NCBI RefSeq assembly: GCF_020921035.1
Contig: NC_063151.1
Location: forward strand, 2,790,001 to 2,854,000
DNA from: Rhodamnia argentea
Taxonomy: Eukaryota; Streptophyta; Magnoliopsida; Myrtales; Myrtaceae
DNA: 64,000 bases
Direction of reading: 5' to 3'
The notes below the pieces were generated by a model. The model had not been told where the DNA came from. It did not search any database and worked only from the letters and a program-made list of their open reading frames with translations. Shown here in pieces: positions 50,761-63,401 of this stretch; position 1 is the first letter of the stretch, and each line of letters starts with the position of its first letter. The position numbers and the translations under genes are program-made.

Positions 50761-51531
50761 GAGAAAATATTAGGTACAGCCGGGTGCCACCGCATTTTTA
50801 CAGACGTTCATTCATTATGCGACACGTGTCCATCAGTGGCCCACTTGTCAAAAATTTTCTCTCTTCTTCGTTTCCCTCTCTCTTCCCTGTTTTCGTCTCT
50901 TCTTTTTGCCGGCCATGGACGACCCTCTCCCCGCCATGGCCACAGACCTCGAGCTCCACAGCCATGGCAGCCGCGAGCGCCATGGGCTCAAGCTTCGCGC
51001 CCAGGACAGAGAAGACGTCAGCAGCCATGGCAGCTGCGAGTCGTGGGCTTGAGCTTCGCGGCCGGGGATGGAGAAGACATCGGTCATGTATGAGCGTCTC
51101 ACCGTCGACGTAGAATAGGGACTTGTCGTGGGGGCGGGGAATGATGCTGCTTCTTTGCTCTGCTCATCAGACGGAGCTTCGGCGGGAGGAGAGAGAGCAG
51201 AGGGGAGAGAGATGAGCAGAGAGAAGAGGTGGACCCCATCGAACAACTCAGCGTCACCGATGTCTTCCCCGTCCCTGGCCATGGCAGCCGCGAGCCTTGG
51301 GTTCGAGTTTCGCGGCCGGGGAACGGAGAAGACGGCCCCCGGCCGCCATGGCCATAGAGCTAGAGTTCTTCTTCTTCCTCGGAGCTTCGGCAGGAGGGGA
51401 GAGAGGGGGCGAAAGAGCGCAAAGGGGAGAGCTGAGCAGAGAGGAGGTGGATCCCACATTGAACACATGTCGAAAATAAATGGTCTTTTGGACCACGTCA
51501 GCTTTCCCAAGTCTGTACGCAATATTTTCTC
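50761..51531. mobile_element. small MULE of the same family as the Pack-MULE
   Basis: The ends are GAGAAAATATTAGGTACAG and, read inward from the right, GAGAAAATATTGCGTACAG. A perfect ten-base duplication AAGACCCGAG flanks it (50751-50760 and 51532-51541). The 771-base interior has three diverged copies of a unit built on CCATGGCAGCCGCGAG...GAGCTTCGCGGCCGGGG (near 50955, 51020 and 51270) and GGAGAGAGAGAG tracts toward the ends. There is no transposase. Terminal motif and interior style match the element at 40817-48766. Confidence 0.88.
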
Positions 51532-51541
51532 AAGACCCGAG

Positions 51542-52569
51542 ACGAATGCACTTTTAAGTCGCGATTCGATTTGTCAATCAATCAATTACGTTTTTTGTCG
51601 ATCAATGTCATCCAATAGTTGATAGTTGATGATATACGGCAGAATATCGTATCGCCGAAGTGTCCCCTTCAATGCAAACTGAGCGCATTACCCGCTATAT
51701 GAGCCCACAAAGAGTTGGTGCGTACGAGGATCAGGCTAGGTAGCACAAGTTGGACATTGCGGGCATTGGTGCCAAAAGGCATATATCATTATCAGCCACT
51801 AACAGTGCCCCACGATTGACAAGTCATGCTCACTAGGGTGACTAGTGGGGGGCAAAAACACCCTTTTTCGTAGTCACTTCTCACACCTTTTGCCTTTCGG
51901 ATATGACCATAACATATTATGTTTATTATTTGATATTTATAACATATCAATGTAAATAAATATGAAAATAAACAAACGAAAACTGTAAGAATATCTCATA
52001 ATTTATTGCCATATATGGTAAGAAAAAGAAAATATAACCATTCATCTTTGTGATTATGTAAAGTTTCGCCTCTCTCGCTATATTCGTTAAACTTCAACAT
52101 GTAACACAAAGTTACGGAGGTTTGACTCTTTTTCTACTTTTCCTAGACTTTTGATGTGAACTGAAAAGCTAAGAAGGAGAAGAAGTTTCAACTCTCGCAC
52201 TTTTTTCGTAGACTTTGGCCATGAATAAAAAAATTACAAAGTAGTCATGAAACTTCCATATGAACTGAAGATATAGATGAGAAGGAGATGGAGATGCGAA
52301 TTTTTTTTAGAAAATTTCATTGTCCCTCATTCTTCGAGGATTAGAAAAATCATTTTCAAGTTTGAATATATTCACTTAAAATCTGGGTTCTTCTACTCCA
52401 TTTTCACTTATTTTTTAATTATAAATCTCTTTTATCATTATTTTGGTTCTCTTCCAGCATTTATTAATAAATTTTTTATTAAATAATAAACTATACTATT
52501 ATACTTAAAATATGTAATGATATTGATACTAGGATATGCATACATATATATATATATAAATGTATATGC

Positions 52570-52601
<32 letters not shown>

Positions 52602-53093
52602 ATAGACACACACACATATAAACTATGTATTGTGAAGAAGTAAGAAATTAAATTATAAATAAGATTTATAATAGATAAAAATGAAAATTATTTTTTTTTA
52701 TTTTGAGTTTTCTTTTTAACATTAAAATTCAAATATATTTTAATATAATAATTATTTTAATTTTATTATATAAGAAGTTTGTTATTTAGAAAAATAATTT
52801 TTATACCTTGAACAAAAGAAATCTTATCTACTTTTATCCTACCTCTTCCATGGGATAATTATATCCGGACTATATCCCTTTTATATCTACAGCATCCTAT
52901 CATGAGCGAGAACCAAACATAGGATATGATATAATTTATCCTATCCTAATTTTTATCCCGATCGCCAAACGTAATCTTAGGGTTTTACTAAAGCAAAGGC
53001 CATTGACAAGAGAAGTGGTTGTCTTCGGATGTGGGACGTTAATCGATTTCCATGATGAAGTCGATCAAAATCGGGAACGACTTATACTAGCAC
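51542..53093. other. AT-rich intergenic DNA
   Basis: No gene is visible. It includes an AT microsatellite with adjoining TG and AC tracts (52541-52620). A stretch with repeated GGATAT/ATCCTATC words near 52850-52950 looks like a transposon end, but I could not pair it. Confidence 0.5.
52541..52620. repeat. AT/TG/AC compound microsatellite
   Basis: Alternating TA runs are followed by GTGTGTGTGTG, a short spacer and CACACACACA. The last two can pair into a hairpin. It is a simple-sequence repeat with no assigned role. Confidence 0.8.
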
Positions 53094-56000
53094 GTAGTTC
53101 ATTTACATATCTTCTCGATTTTAATTTAAAAGAATCTCGTAAGAGAAGTTGTGTTTTTTTGTTTGAAAGTGAGAGAAGTTGTTAAGTCGGCTTTATTTTG
53201 ACATAGTCAAGAGCAAATTAACTCGACATTATAGGATAACTACCAAAATTTTTTTCCTAAGGCTGGGATCCCATAAGATAAGACATGAAATTTACAGATT
53301 TTGTTATATCCTATCTCGTTGTCTTTTGAATCGCAGTAATTAAGTCGTATAATTTTAATATCCTACCTAGCCCTTTATTATGTATGCACAACATACAAAG
53401 AAATCACAAATACACAATTGGGGATAAACTCCACCATGATTATCGTATTATCTAAATCTTAAACTGCATAAGAGCTTATTGTAGTATTCTAGAGTTACAA
53501 GTTCGACTATGACAAAAAATGTAAACAAGTCACAGCAAATGTCGAACTATTAAGAGAAAGAAAATATTGTCATTCACTTTCACGATTCCGAAAAAGATAG
53601 TGCTTCAACTCTCTCGCCTTGCTTTATTTATAAGTGCTCATTCTTTTCTCTATCTTTTTTTTTTTTTTCTATTTGTTCCCTCATTTCTTAATAAAATTTA
53701 TTAAATAGTAAGCTATACTAATATACACGAAATATAAACACTAAGCAGTGTAAAGCTTCGTCATCTCATCATGGTAGCAAGTTTCCGACCGAAGTCAGAT
53801 GATACATACAAGTTAACCATAGAAGACCCCAATTTTTGCAGCTCGCCTCACTTCCAGATTCTACATAACGAAGAAGAGCTGGGAAGCTATGATCTTAGGG
53901 TCACACCGGAAAAGCTCTTCGGCTTTCTGTCCATGTTAAGCTCGCTACATTGATTTTACTGATTTTGGACACATGGTGCATGAACCGCTTGATAACATCG
54001 TTATCAAAACCGGGAAATCTCGAAAGCCGAGGTCTTCACGGGCTTGAGAGCATGTGCCTTACGAAAGGAGCTATGGACAATTCCCATGCAGCTCTCGGGT
54101 TTAGCCGAGACAAGAGGCTCCCAGATCTGCCGAGTTAGTATGGAGAGGACTAGCCGTCGCGACAAGTCGTGTAGAAACTGCTCATTTGCAATGCTTGCCG
54201 CGCACTCTAACGGCTTTCGACATAAACCGAACCATAGAAGCGGCATGCTTGCTACTTGATCTCAAGATGTGCCGGAACTTAAAAACGTTTTAAGAGCTTG
54301 ATAGAATTCGAGTACAAATTCAAGTGTAGTGCATGTTTTGCCCTAGCGGCTGTGAGGGAGAAAGGTAAATTTTGAAGTGTGTCACATGTAATGCTGAAGA
54401 GTTCAGTGTTCTCATTTTTGTGTGGCTTCATCGGTCAGTTTAGAGCCTTCGGCGTTAAGACAAAAGTAGATATGACGGAAGGAAAAGCTGCTGCTCTTAT
54501 TAAGGGATCATCATATGACCATAGGCAGCCACTAATGATGAATTTCTTGGGGAAAAAAAAATGGGTCCATTCTGTGACTCCTTAAAGTTGAGCTTTTGAC
54601 TTTCTTTACCAAAAAGGTATAGAGAAGCCTCTAAATTACAATCGTTCATATATGACCAACGCTCATTTGGTCATATATCGAAAACATACGGACCCGTGCT
54701 CTCGAGAATGACTTCAAGAGAACGTGGTCGGACGAATACACTAACCATAGCTCGTCGTGTAGTGTAGAGATGTCCAGTTCGCCGTGAAATCATCCTTACC
54801 CCGGGCTAAAATTATCAATGGAACAAGATTGCTACGTCTTACCTAGAAAGAGGGAGACAAAAGCATTAGAAATCTCAAAATTTATATTGAATCCTTAAGT
54901 TACAATCATAATCTTTTAGCTTGACGAGCGAGAACTTTAATATCTTATTTTCTGCTGCTTACTCTTTTCACGTGGCTATTTAATATTAGTAGAGGCTGCA
55001 TATATATTGGTTGATGCTTGCTCGTGCAACATAGATGCATTTTGTGGATCAAGATTGACAGGATAATTACGTTAATTTTTCAAATTTTCTTATATACGGA
55101 GGAAATTTTATATCGATGTGATGTATGGTGAAAACGCATAAAAAATAGGATCATTTCCTGTTAGATGGTCTTTTACATTGAATGATTACTAGAGAACGCG
55201 ACGACTCTGCCTGTGGCCTGGCTTATGAAACCGATTTACAAAATGAGCTAATAATTCAAAGCCTTTTTGCCTCTGGCTTATTTGTCCCAGTCACATGTCG
55301 GGCACACATATCTAGGAGTACGTCAAATTCGCCATGGACCATAGGACACGTGCATGCGAGAATCGAAACCCCCACTGGTTCCGACAATGCGACATAGTTT
55401 AAGGTACGACGTTCATAAATCGATATACCAAACAAAAGGTGGATGTGATTGCACGCTACACCCTTGATATCCTTTCACCGTATGATGAGAGAAACTGTTA
55501 GGTAGGCCGGCTGCTCCACGGGCCGACCTATTAACGGACGCCACGTGGAGTCCATGGGTCCCACTTTTGAGCCCTATGCATGTATAATAAAGGTTGTGAT
55601 CTGCCTCCTGGTTCTGGAATCTACAGTGCGCACAAGCAATGGCTCAGTTCTCCCTTCACTTGCCTCCCGAGTGGTGTAACCAAGGACCTTGGAAACGCTA
55701 CTGTATCTGCTACAGTTGGGACTCCAGGTCTATAATGTTGTCACAGATTCCATTCCTGCCCAGTTCGTTCGGTTTCCGGTTTCTTGCTTCTTCAGAGCTG
55801 AAGAACCCTTTCCCTGTAGTTTAAAAGCCTTTTGAGATACATATATAACCGAGGAAATTACGACGCGAAAGCTTCTTCGCAACATTAGTCACAGGGCTAA
55901 CCAAATTCTCTTTTGTGATGACACTTGAAAAAAGAGCTGGGTATAAATTCAATCGCAAATTCAGGTGTGACGAATGTTTGCCCTTGCTGCTGCTGCGAGA

Positions 56001-56975
56001 GAAAGATGAATTTAAAGTTTGTTGCGAGTATTGCTATAGAGTTCGGTGTCATCATCCTCATGTGGCTTCAACAGGCTGATTAGATACCAATAGAGGAGCT
56101 ACTAATCTATGAACTTACTCGTAGGAAGATACCATTATCTGTGGAACTTTTTGTGTTCTATTCAGTTTGAATTTTGTATTTTCTTTCTTGATAGTTTGGT
56201 TTGGTGGACAAAGTGCAGGCCTCTACGTGAAAGTGAACGTAGTTCATAGAACTAGTTTGGTTTATCTGAAAAAATTGATCTGTCTTCTTTGTCACCATCC
56301 TGCAAGATGATCTCCCTGCCCTTAATCGGTGTATAACAGGGACAGAAACCTTGAACTACAGTTAATTTTTCTGATAGAAAGTCGCCGGCAATGCGTCGTA
56401 CATTGGATATTCTGATTGATTGTGTGAACTCATTTTTTGATCAGCTGCTTCAATCAATCTGGCGGTTCCATGTCATCGTCTCAATGAGCACAACTGTATT
56501 AGATGTGATGAGATTCTCTTAGGTAAATTCAGGCCATCCAGCTTCAATGAAAAGCGAGAAAATAAACAAGAGGGCGAACCGACAAAAAGGTAAAGAGAGT
56601 ACATTGCAAAACTCCTAATCAAAACAGAGTCTCTCTGGAGTGCAGATCCAAATTTTGTGTTGAATGTATTGGACAATCAAATAAAATATATGCAGCAACA
56701 CAACTTCTCAATTACAATTTGGCAATTTGCAATCGTGTTTTTTTTGGTAAACTCGCTCTTTTTCTTGAATGGCCTTTTGGGAGACAAGTATGCAATTGCA
56801 GGATGACAATGATCACCTCCCAAATAATGTAGAAGGCCCTCTTGTTACTTCCACACGAACACTCTCGGGGCCAGAATTAGGACAGACCTCAAAAGTAGGC
56901 TAAGCATAAGCCATGCCTTTTCTTTTTTTCCACTTCAGGGAAGGCCTTGTTGATGCATTTCCGGTCTCTGGAAGT

Positions 56976-58434
56976 CTAATCTTCTTCTTCTTCTGCTGCT
57001 ACTGCTGCATTTCCTTTTTCCTTCTTGCCAACTTTGAATTCGCCATAGAAGTATGAAGCGAAGGCCCAGAGAGAGAGGGCGAGGGACACGCCTTTCTCTG
57101 CCTGGAACTTCTCCTGGTAGATTATGATGGCTAGGATCTCGGTGACCGGGAGAAGAAGGGCGATCACGATACCAGTGAATAGAGAGGAGGCATAAAAGAT
57201 GATTCCTATGGCTCCTAAGAAAAAGAATTGCCAGATAATGGCGTTCCACACGAGCACCACGTAGTATCCGGCTTCTCCGAGCTCGTAGTTCCTTGCTTCT
57301 GTAGGAATGGCCTGCATTAACACGATGCCGGAGAAACCTTATGTCATTCTGATCATAGTTTTTTCCTTTTCTCCTTTCACTTTCAGTAGTCTATTAGCTA
57401 TAGAACTTCAATCGAATGAGACTAAAGAATTGTCATTGTCTTACCATCCAAACATCATCCGCTCCAGCAGATTCAAAAGATAATTGTGGGATAGTTCTAT
57501 CAGAGCAATCAACCATAACTACCCATCTTGGCAGGAGACTGGCAAAAACCAAGATTAAGAAAACTTTTTGGTTTGAGTAATTCGATTTCTAATATAATAT
57601 GGTACAGAGAGAAGAGATCAAGGCCATTCCAATTCGTGGGTACCACAAGAAATCAACTTTACACGACCAATAATTGTAATGAAACCTAACCCATGGGGAT
57701 GGGTCCAGGTCGAGAGAGAGAACCTGGAATTCCTTGTCGACCAGCATGCCCACGGTGCAGAAAGCGGTGGCGAAGAAGCACATCACCAGCTGAATCTCCA
57801 GGACCAGCGAGTACGTCACCACCTGCTTGGCCTTCTTGTACGTCAGCTCCACCAGCGGCAGCACGAATCCGTACGGCGCCGCCGCCCCAAGCGTCATGAA
57901 GAACCCCGCGTAGAACTCCCCGTCCGACTACCCCGCTGGCCGGTCGCTGCTCGTGTTCATCGCCAGCACCCCCGCCCCCATCGTCAGCAGGTATATCGAG
58001 TTGATCGAGTAGGGCGTGAACTGCTGCCTCACCAGGAGGAACGCGAACAAGGCGGTGAAGGCCAGCTGCTTGGCGATGAGCAGGGCCGACGTGGAGACGG
58101 GGAGCCGCGCCATGCCGTACGCGTAGAGGTAGTCGTCGAGGCCCGTGAGGACCCCGACGACAGTGGAGGCGGCGAAGAGGAAGGGGTCCATGAGGACGAG
58201 GCGGGCGGAGCGGCGGCGGGAGTAGGCCGCCGCGAGGGGGAGGAAGATGACGGGCCAGCCGCCGGTCTCGAGGCCGCTGGAGAGCCAGACGAGGGAGCCG
58301 CCACGGAGGAAGTAGAGGCGCATGAGGAGCGGGCCGCCGCACATGCCGAGGGAGAGCATGGCGCAGTTGAGGGCGAGGAGGAGGAGGAGGCGCTTTGGGG
58401 CTTTGGCCTGGGGGGGTTCCGTGGCATCCCCCAC
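56976..58434 (-). pseudogene. purine permease, copy 4, inactivated
   Basis: Exon 2 (56976-57311) is intact, and exon 1 (57724-58434) is very similar to PUP2. Three lesions are seen. The initiator ATG at the MGDATEPP position has become GTG (58432-58434), the next upstream ATG is cut off by the hAT inserted at 58438, and an in-frame TAG at 57928-57930 replaces the Glu codon that PUP2 has after DRPAG. A five-codon deletion has removed the AQGPS part of the PUP2 stretch between YSRRRS and ARLVLMD. Splice sites remain. The 5' leader continues beyond the hAT, from about 61300. Confidence 0.9.
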
Positions 58435-58437
58435 GGC

Positions 58438-61291
58438 TAGAGAGTGCCATTTGGGCCCGTGGGCCCGGAACCGGCCCGTTGACCGGGCCCACGGTTCCAA
58501 CCCGGAACCGGAACCGTGGGAACCGTGAAGGAGAAAAAAAAAAAAAAAAAAGGCGGGGCCCGGCCCCCCCTACCCCCCTCTCTTTGGGCCGTTGCAAAAA
58601 AAAAAGAATTAAAATTAATTCTTGCCTATAAATACATATGTTCCCCCTTTCATTTTTGTCACAAATTCTCTGAACAATCTCTCGAATTTTCTCCGAAATC
58701 CTCTCAAATCGCTCAAATTCTCCCAATTCTCTCAATCCCGACTCAATTCTCTCAATCGGATTTCCGATCAATTCTCTCAAAAATGGCAAGTGGAAGCGTA
58801 AATGCCGACAAGGGCAAGATGACTATGGGAGATTCCGAGTATCCCATTCCCGAATATGATCCTCGTGAGTATGCAAGTTGGGAAGACGACGACGATAATA
58901 TCAACTATGTCCCGATTCCGAACGTCGAGCACATCCCAACACAAGAAAGTCTTCATCCTCCCACCGATGTCGAAGAAGTGTCAACGGCAAATCTGCCGGA
59001 ACGGAAGGGCCGAGATAATACATCCGACTTGTGGCTACACTTCGACAAGGTACGTGATGAAGGCGAAGGTAAGTATAATATAAAATGTAAATATTGTTCG
59101 TAAACATATAAATTTACGAAAGGAGACGGCTACGGAACATTCCGTCGGCATTTGACGAAAAAACATCCAACGCAAGCGGGGATCGACAATACGCAACAAC
59201 AAATTTCCGGGTACGCCACTCTTAATCCTCATCCTATATTTCGTTTCACTGAAGCACTTTATAAACAAACATTAGGTGAATATGTTGCCCTTGATCATGC
59301 TCCGTTTAATACTGGTGAAAATTTTAATATGAAATATTTGATAAATACTGCGTTGGTTCCCCAAGCGCCAACTATTCCAAAAAATACTCTTAGACGCGAA
59401 GTTTTTCATCTTTATAAAAAAGGGAAAAAATCTTTAGCAAAATTTTTTGCGGAATTCAATGGACGTGTGCATAGAGGTAGCGATATTTGGAGTGATCCTT
59501 GGCAAATTTATTCTTATATGGGTGTCACGTGTCATTGGATAGGTGACGATTGGAGGATTCAAAAAAGACTTATTGCATTCCGAGTTTTTGATGAAAGACA
59601 TTCGGCTCATAATATTTATAGAATAATTAGGTAAGTTTTAAAAGAATATAATTTAATAAATAAAGTATTTTCAATTGGTTTTAATAATGCCGCCGCAAAT
59701 ACCACTTCTATTCCCAAATTAGAAAATATTTGCAAACCCACTTTTAGCGGACAATTTTTTCACATTAGATGTGCTTGTCATGTTTTAAATTTATGTATAC
59801 AAGATGGTTTACGAACTCTTGACACTTCTCTCGCCCCAATAAAGAGTGCAATTAAATTTTTATGGAGTCGTCCCCATTTTATGAAATCATGGGGAAAATT
59901 TTGTAAACAAAATGGGAGAATGGCAAGAAGATTTCCAAAAGATATTCCGACTCGTTGGAATTCTATGTACAAGTTGCTTCGGCAAACTTTTGAATATAAA
60001 GATTTATTATGTATGTTTATTTCACAAAATATTCCCGAAATTACTTTACTTCCTCAACATTGGGACGTTTGCAAGAAAATTTTAGATATTTTGAAAATTT
60101 TTAATGATGCTACTAAGACTTTATCTGGTATTTATTATCCTACTACGCATTTATTTTTAATAGAGTGTGTTAATATTGGTAGTGTTTTTAGTGAATATGA
60201 AAATGATACCGAATTAGGTTTAACTATTTTAGTAATGCGAGAAAAATGGTTGCATTATTATTTGCAAATTCCTCTTTTCTATTTAGTTGGTATTGTTTTT
60301 TATCCACGTATTAAATTAGACGGTTTACAAGATTATTTGAATATGTATTATCATGATTGTTTACATTTGGAAGATTCAATAGATATTTCAAATATACTAT
60401 GAGATGTTAAATAATCTATAGTAGCATTATATGGAGAATTTTGTAGTAGATATGGTTTAAGTGATTCCGGATCTTTATAATCTACCGCCTCACGTAGCGA
60501 AGGTGGTAGTTCACTTAGTAGAGGGTATAATATGCTTAAGAGTAGGCAAAAAAAATAAAAAGGGGCAACATGTAGTATTTCTGAATTAGAAAAATATTTA
60601 ACCACTCAATTTGAGTTTCGTGATGCGGAACATAGTACAGATTTCGAAATCCTGAAGTGGTGGAAGAGTCACCAAATCGATTATCCAGTTCTCGCCCTCA
60701 TCGCTCGTCGGATATTAGCAACTCCTTCTTCAACGGTTGCAGTTGAACAAACATTTAGTGCTGGAGGATTAATTTTGGACTCTCGCCGTTCAAGATTAAG
60801 CCCGGACTACGTGGAAGCTCAAGCTTGTGTCGGCGATTGGACGAGGGCGAAATATTGACACCAAGAGTTAGATCGTGAACACGAATTTTTTAGCGATGAT
60901 GTTGGAGATACCACCACCACGGATACCACAATGGGTAGCGTCGATTGACGATGAGATAAGTTGGGGTTCTCAAAGGTAAAAGAACTACATGAGCTTTGAT
61001 TCTTCTATCCCCAAAAAGATATGTAGGCGCTTAATGAGAATTCATTAAGTTCAAGCCCATTCCTCCTCTTTTTTTTTTTTTCCTCATATTTTATTACAAT
61101 GTACAATTTAATTGTATTTTATAATTTATAATTTATTATGTTTATTTTATTATTTATTATTTTAAAAATTAATATTAAAAAAGGAATCGGGATGAATCGC
61201 CGGTTCCGAACCGGAAGCGGCCAGGAACCGGAAGTATACACGGCCGGTTCCCGAACCGGAACCGGCAGTTCCACCGAACCGGCTGTGTATA
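58438..61291 (+). mobile_element. hAT DNA transposon with perfect 8-bp target duplication
   Basis: The element is 2,854 bases, flanked by CCCACGGC at 58430-58437 and 61292-61299. Its ends are TAGAGAGTGCC and, read inward, TATACACAGCC, an imperfect pair. GGAACCG/CGGTTCC motifs cluster within 100 bases of both ends. PUP2 shows the uninterrupted target (CATCCCCCATGGCCATGACC). It carries a decayed transposase. Confidence 0.95.
58783..60948 (+). pseudogene. hAT transposase (BED zinc finger plus hATC domain), decayed
   Basis: A single reading frame of about 722 codons runs from the ATG at 58783 to the TGA at 60946 without any frameshift. It starts with an acidic N-terminus, then a BED finger (DLWLHFDKV, CKYC, FRRHLTKKHP). 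A central hAT core follows (IRCACHVLNLCIQDGL, PTRWNSMYKLL), then the hATC dimerisation domain (YPVLALIARRILATPSSTVA, then SRRSRLSPDYVEA). It is interrupted by stops at 59101, 59632, 60400, 60412, 60478, 60556 and 60856. RICESLEEPER-type plant transposases have the same layout. It cannot be active. Confidence 0.92.
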
Positions 61292-61299
61292 CCCACGGC

Positions 61300-61772
61300 C
61301 ATGACCAAGCTCAAGCTCTCGCTCTCGCTCTCGATCTCCCTCATCCCTCGGGATCGTTCAAATCATCCTCAAAGAGAGCGTTGGCAATTTGTCTCTAATC
61401 AATAGTTCAAAAAGTTTGGTGAATAAATCGTCGAAGCTATTCATAATTATTTTCACTTCGTATCCTAAAAAATCTGAAAGTCAAAGCTTTCGAATCATTT
61501 TAATTTATTGACATTTATTTTCATTTTATATTTAAGTGCAAATTAAGTAGACAAAACGTCTACGAATTGTTAATTAGAGCATCCATGTAACATGGTCATT
61601 TCCCATGTGCCTGAACCTGATTTTAATTAGGAGAATTCTTTTCTTTTTTTGTTTGGGTCAGATAATTAGGAGAATCCAGATGGTTGCTTTTATTATGATT
61701 TTTTTTTTTGGGTGCATATAGAAACAAGGGAATAAGGCTGCTGGAGATGCGGCGGATCAAAACCAAATCCCC
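61300..61772. other. displaced PUP4 leader and promoter
   Basis: This stretch matches 35481-35910 upstream of PUP2, including the CTCGCT repeat and CCTCATCCCTCGGGATCG. It was separated from the PUP4 coding sequence by the hAT insertion. Confidence 0.8.
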
Positions 61773-61781
61773 AGAGAAATG

Positions 61782-63392
61782 GGGCTTTTTTCCAAATCAA
61801 GTTAAAAAATAATAATAATTACCAAATCAAGTGTAAAAAAAATTTATTTGCCAAATCAGGTGCCGCTCGGCGATCTTGATGCCGAACGGTCCCTCACTTG
61901 GCGGTCACACCGCCGAGCGGGCCACAAAAGCAAAAAACATTGCCCGCTCGGCAGTCTTATTGTCGAGCTAACGGAGCGCATATTTTTTTTAAAAATTTTT
62001 TATTCCCTTTCTTTGTTTTAAATTTTTTTTGATGATTTTATTTTTTAATCATTTTTTAATTTATTTTTCTTATTTTCTTTTAATCTTTTTTTATCATTCA
62101 ATTTGTTCTCTGGAATGGACAAAATATTAATGAAATTCCTATATAATACAATGATTTGCGTTAACGAGCGAGCGAATGAACGATCGAGGCCGCAGAGCGA
62201 ATGCTTGCTCGTTCGCTCGCTCGCTCCGGGGGGTCGAGGGTCGCTCGTTCGTTCACTCCGCGGCCTCGATCATTCGTTCGCTTGCTCCGCGAGGTCGAGG
62301 CTCGCTCTTTCGTTCGCTCCGCGGCCTCGATCGGTCACTTGCTCATCCTCAATTTGTAATTCGTGGCGAACTTTCTCCATCAAAAACCTTTCGGATTCAG
62401 TTGGAAGGAAAGATCCCACAAGAAATCCATTTGCAACTCATCCTCATCATCCGACATGGTCGCGCCGGTTCCTTCGCCCAAACTCATTCCTGTAAATAAT
62501 TCCAATTTACGGAAAGATGCATTCCTAAGTGAGTCCACTCTATTGAACATTAGGCATGGCAAGGAAACCACGACACGCAACGTAAACATGTGCGTTAAAT
62601 TCATAAACATGGTGCATACGCTCTATTCTGATAGTCCCTTTCCTCACCCTATAATGAGACCAGGATATCTTGGTTTACTCCGACATGGAATGTAAACATG
62701 AGCGAGCGAACGAATGAACGAGCGAGCGAGTGAGCCTCAACCTTGCGAAGTGAGCGAATGAATGATCGAGGCTGTGGAGCGAACGAACGAGCAAGTGAAC
62801 GAACGATCGAGGCTATGGAGAGAACGAGCGAGCGAGCCTCGACCCCGCGGACCGAGTGAGCGAACGAGTGAGCGTTCGCTCTGCGGCCTCGATCGTTCAT
62901 TCACTCACTCGTTAACACGGAACATTGTATTATATAGGAATGTCATTAATATTTTGTCCATTCCAAAGAACAAATTGAATAACAAAAAAATGATTAAAAT
63001 AAAATAAGAAAAAAGAAATTAAAAAATGATTAAAAAATAAAACAATAAAAAAAAATTTAAAAAAAGAAAATGTTGGGTGCTTGCTCGGCAGTCATACTGC
63101 CGAGCAAGCATAATTTTTTTTAAAAAAAGTTATGCGCTCCTCCCGCTCGGCAATTAGACTGCTGAGCGGGAACAAAAATTTAAAAAAAAATTATTCACTC
63201 CGTCGGCTCGGCAATCAGATCGCCGAGCGGGGAATTTTTTTGCTTTTTTGGCCCGCTTGGCGGTGTAACTGCCGAGTGAGGGACCGCTCGGCACCAAGAT
63301 CGCCGAGCGGCACCTGATTTGGTAAATAAAATTTTTTTACACTTGATTTGGTAATTATTATTTTTTTTTTAACTTGATTTGGAAAAAAGCCC
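61782..63392. mobile_element. palindromic (foldback-type) Mutator-like element
   Basis: Both ends read GGGCTTTTTTCCAAATCAAG inward, and a perfect nine-base duplication AGAGAAATG flanks it (61773-61781 and 63393-63401). The inverted arms are long: about 61782-62260 pairs with about 62830-63392. Each arm has hairpin units such as GCTCGGCAGTCATACTGCCG..., then an AT-rich tract, then GAGC/GAAC-rich arrays. The central 350 bases are not inverted and hold no recognised gene. Block A lacks the element and keeps a single target copy (near 35910). Confidence 0.9.
62380..62610 (-). other. unrecognised central segment of the palindromic MULE
   Basis: On the minus strand a 76-codon frame includes MSLGEGTGATMSDDEDELQM followed by DFLWDLSFQLNPKGF, preceded by an ATTATTTACAG splice-acceptor-like sequence at about 62497. 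Unlike the arms it is not repetitive, so it may be a captured exon. I recognise no family. Confidence 0.3.
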
Positions 63393-63401
63393 AGAGAAAT
63401 G

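Noticed and set aside
62163..62340. Frames rich in SFARSL/ERANERS in the palindromic MULE
   Set aside because: They translate GAGC/GAAC tandem arrays and occur on both strands of an inverted repeat; this is repeat sequence, not protein.
63060..63310. CRISPR-like spacing of GCTCGGC...GCCGAGC units
   Set aside because: The host is a plant, the units are palindromes inside transposon arms with uneven spacing, and there are no spacers or cas genes.
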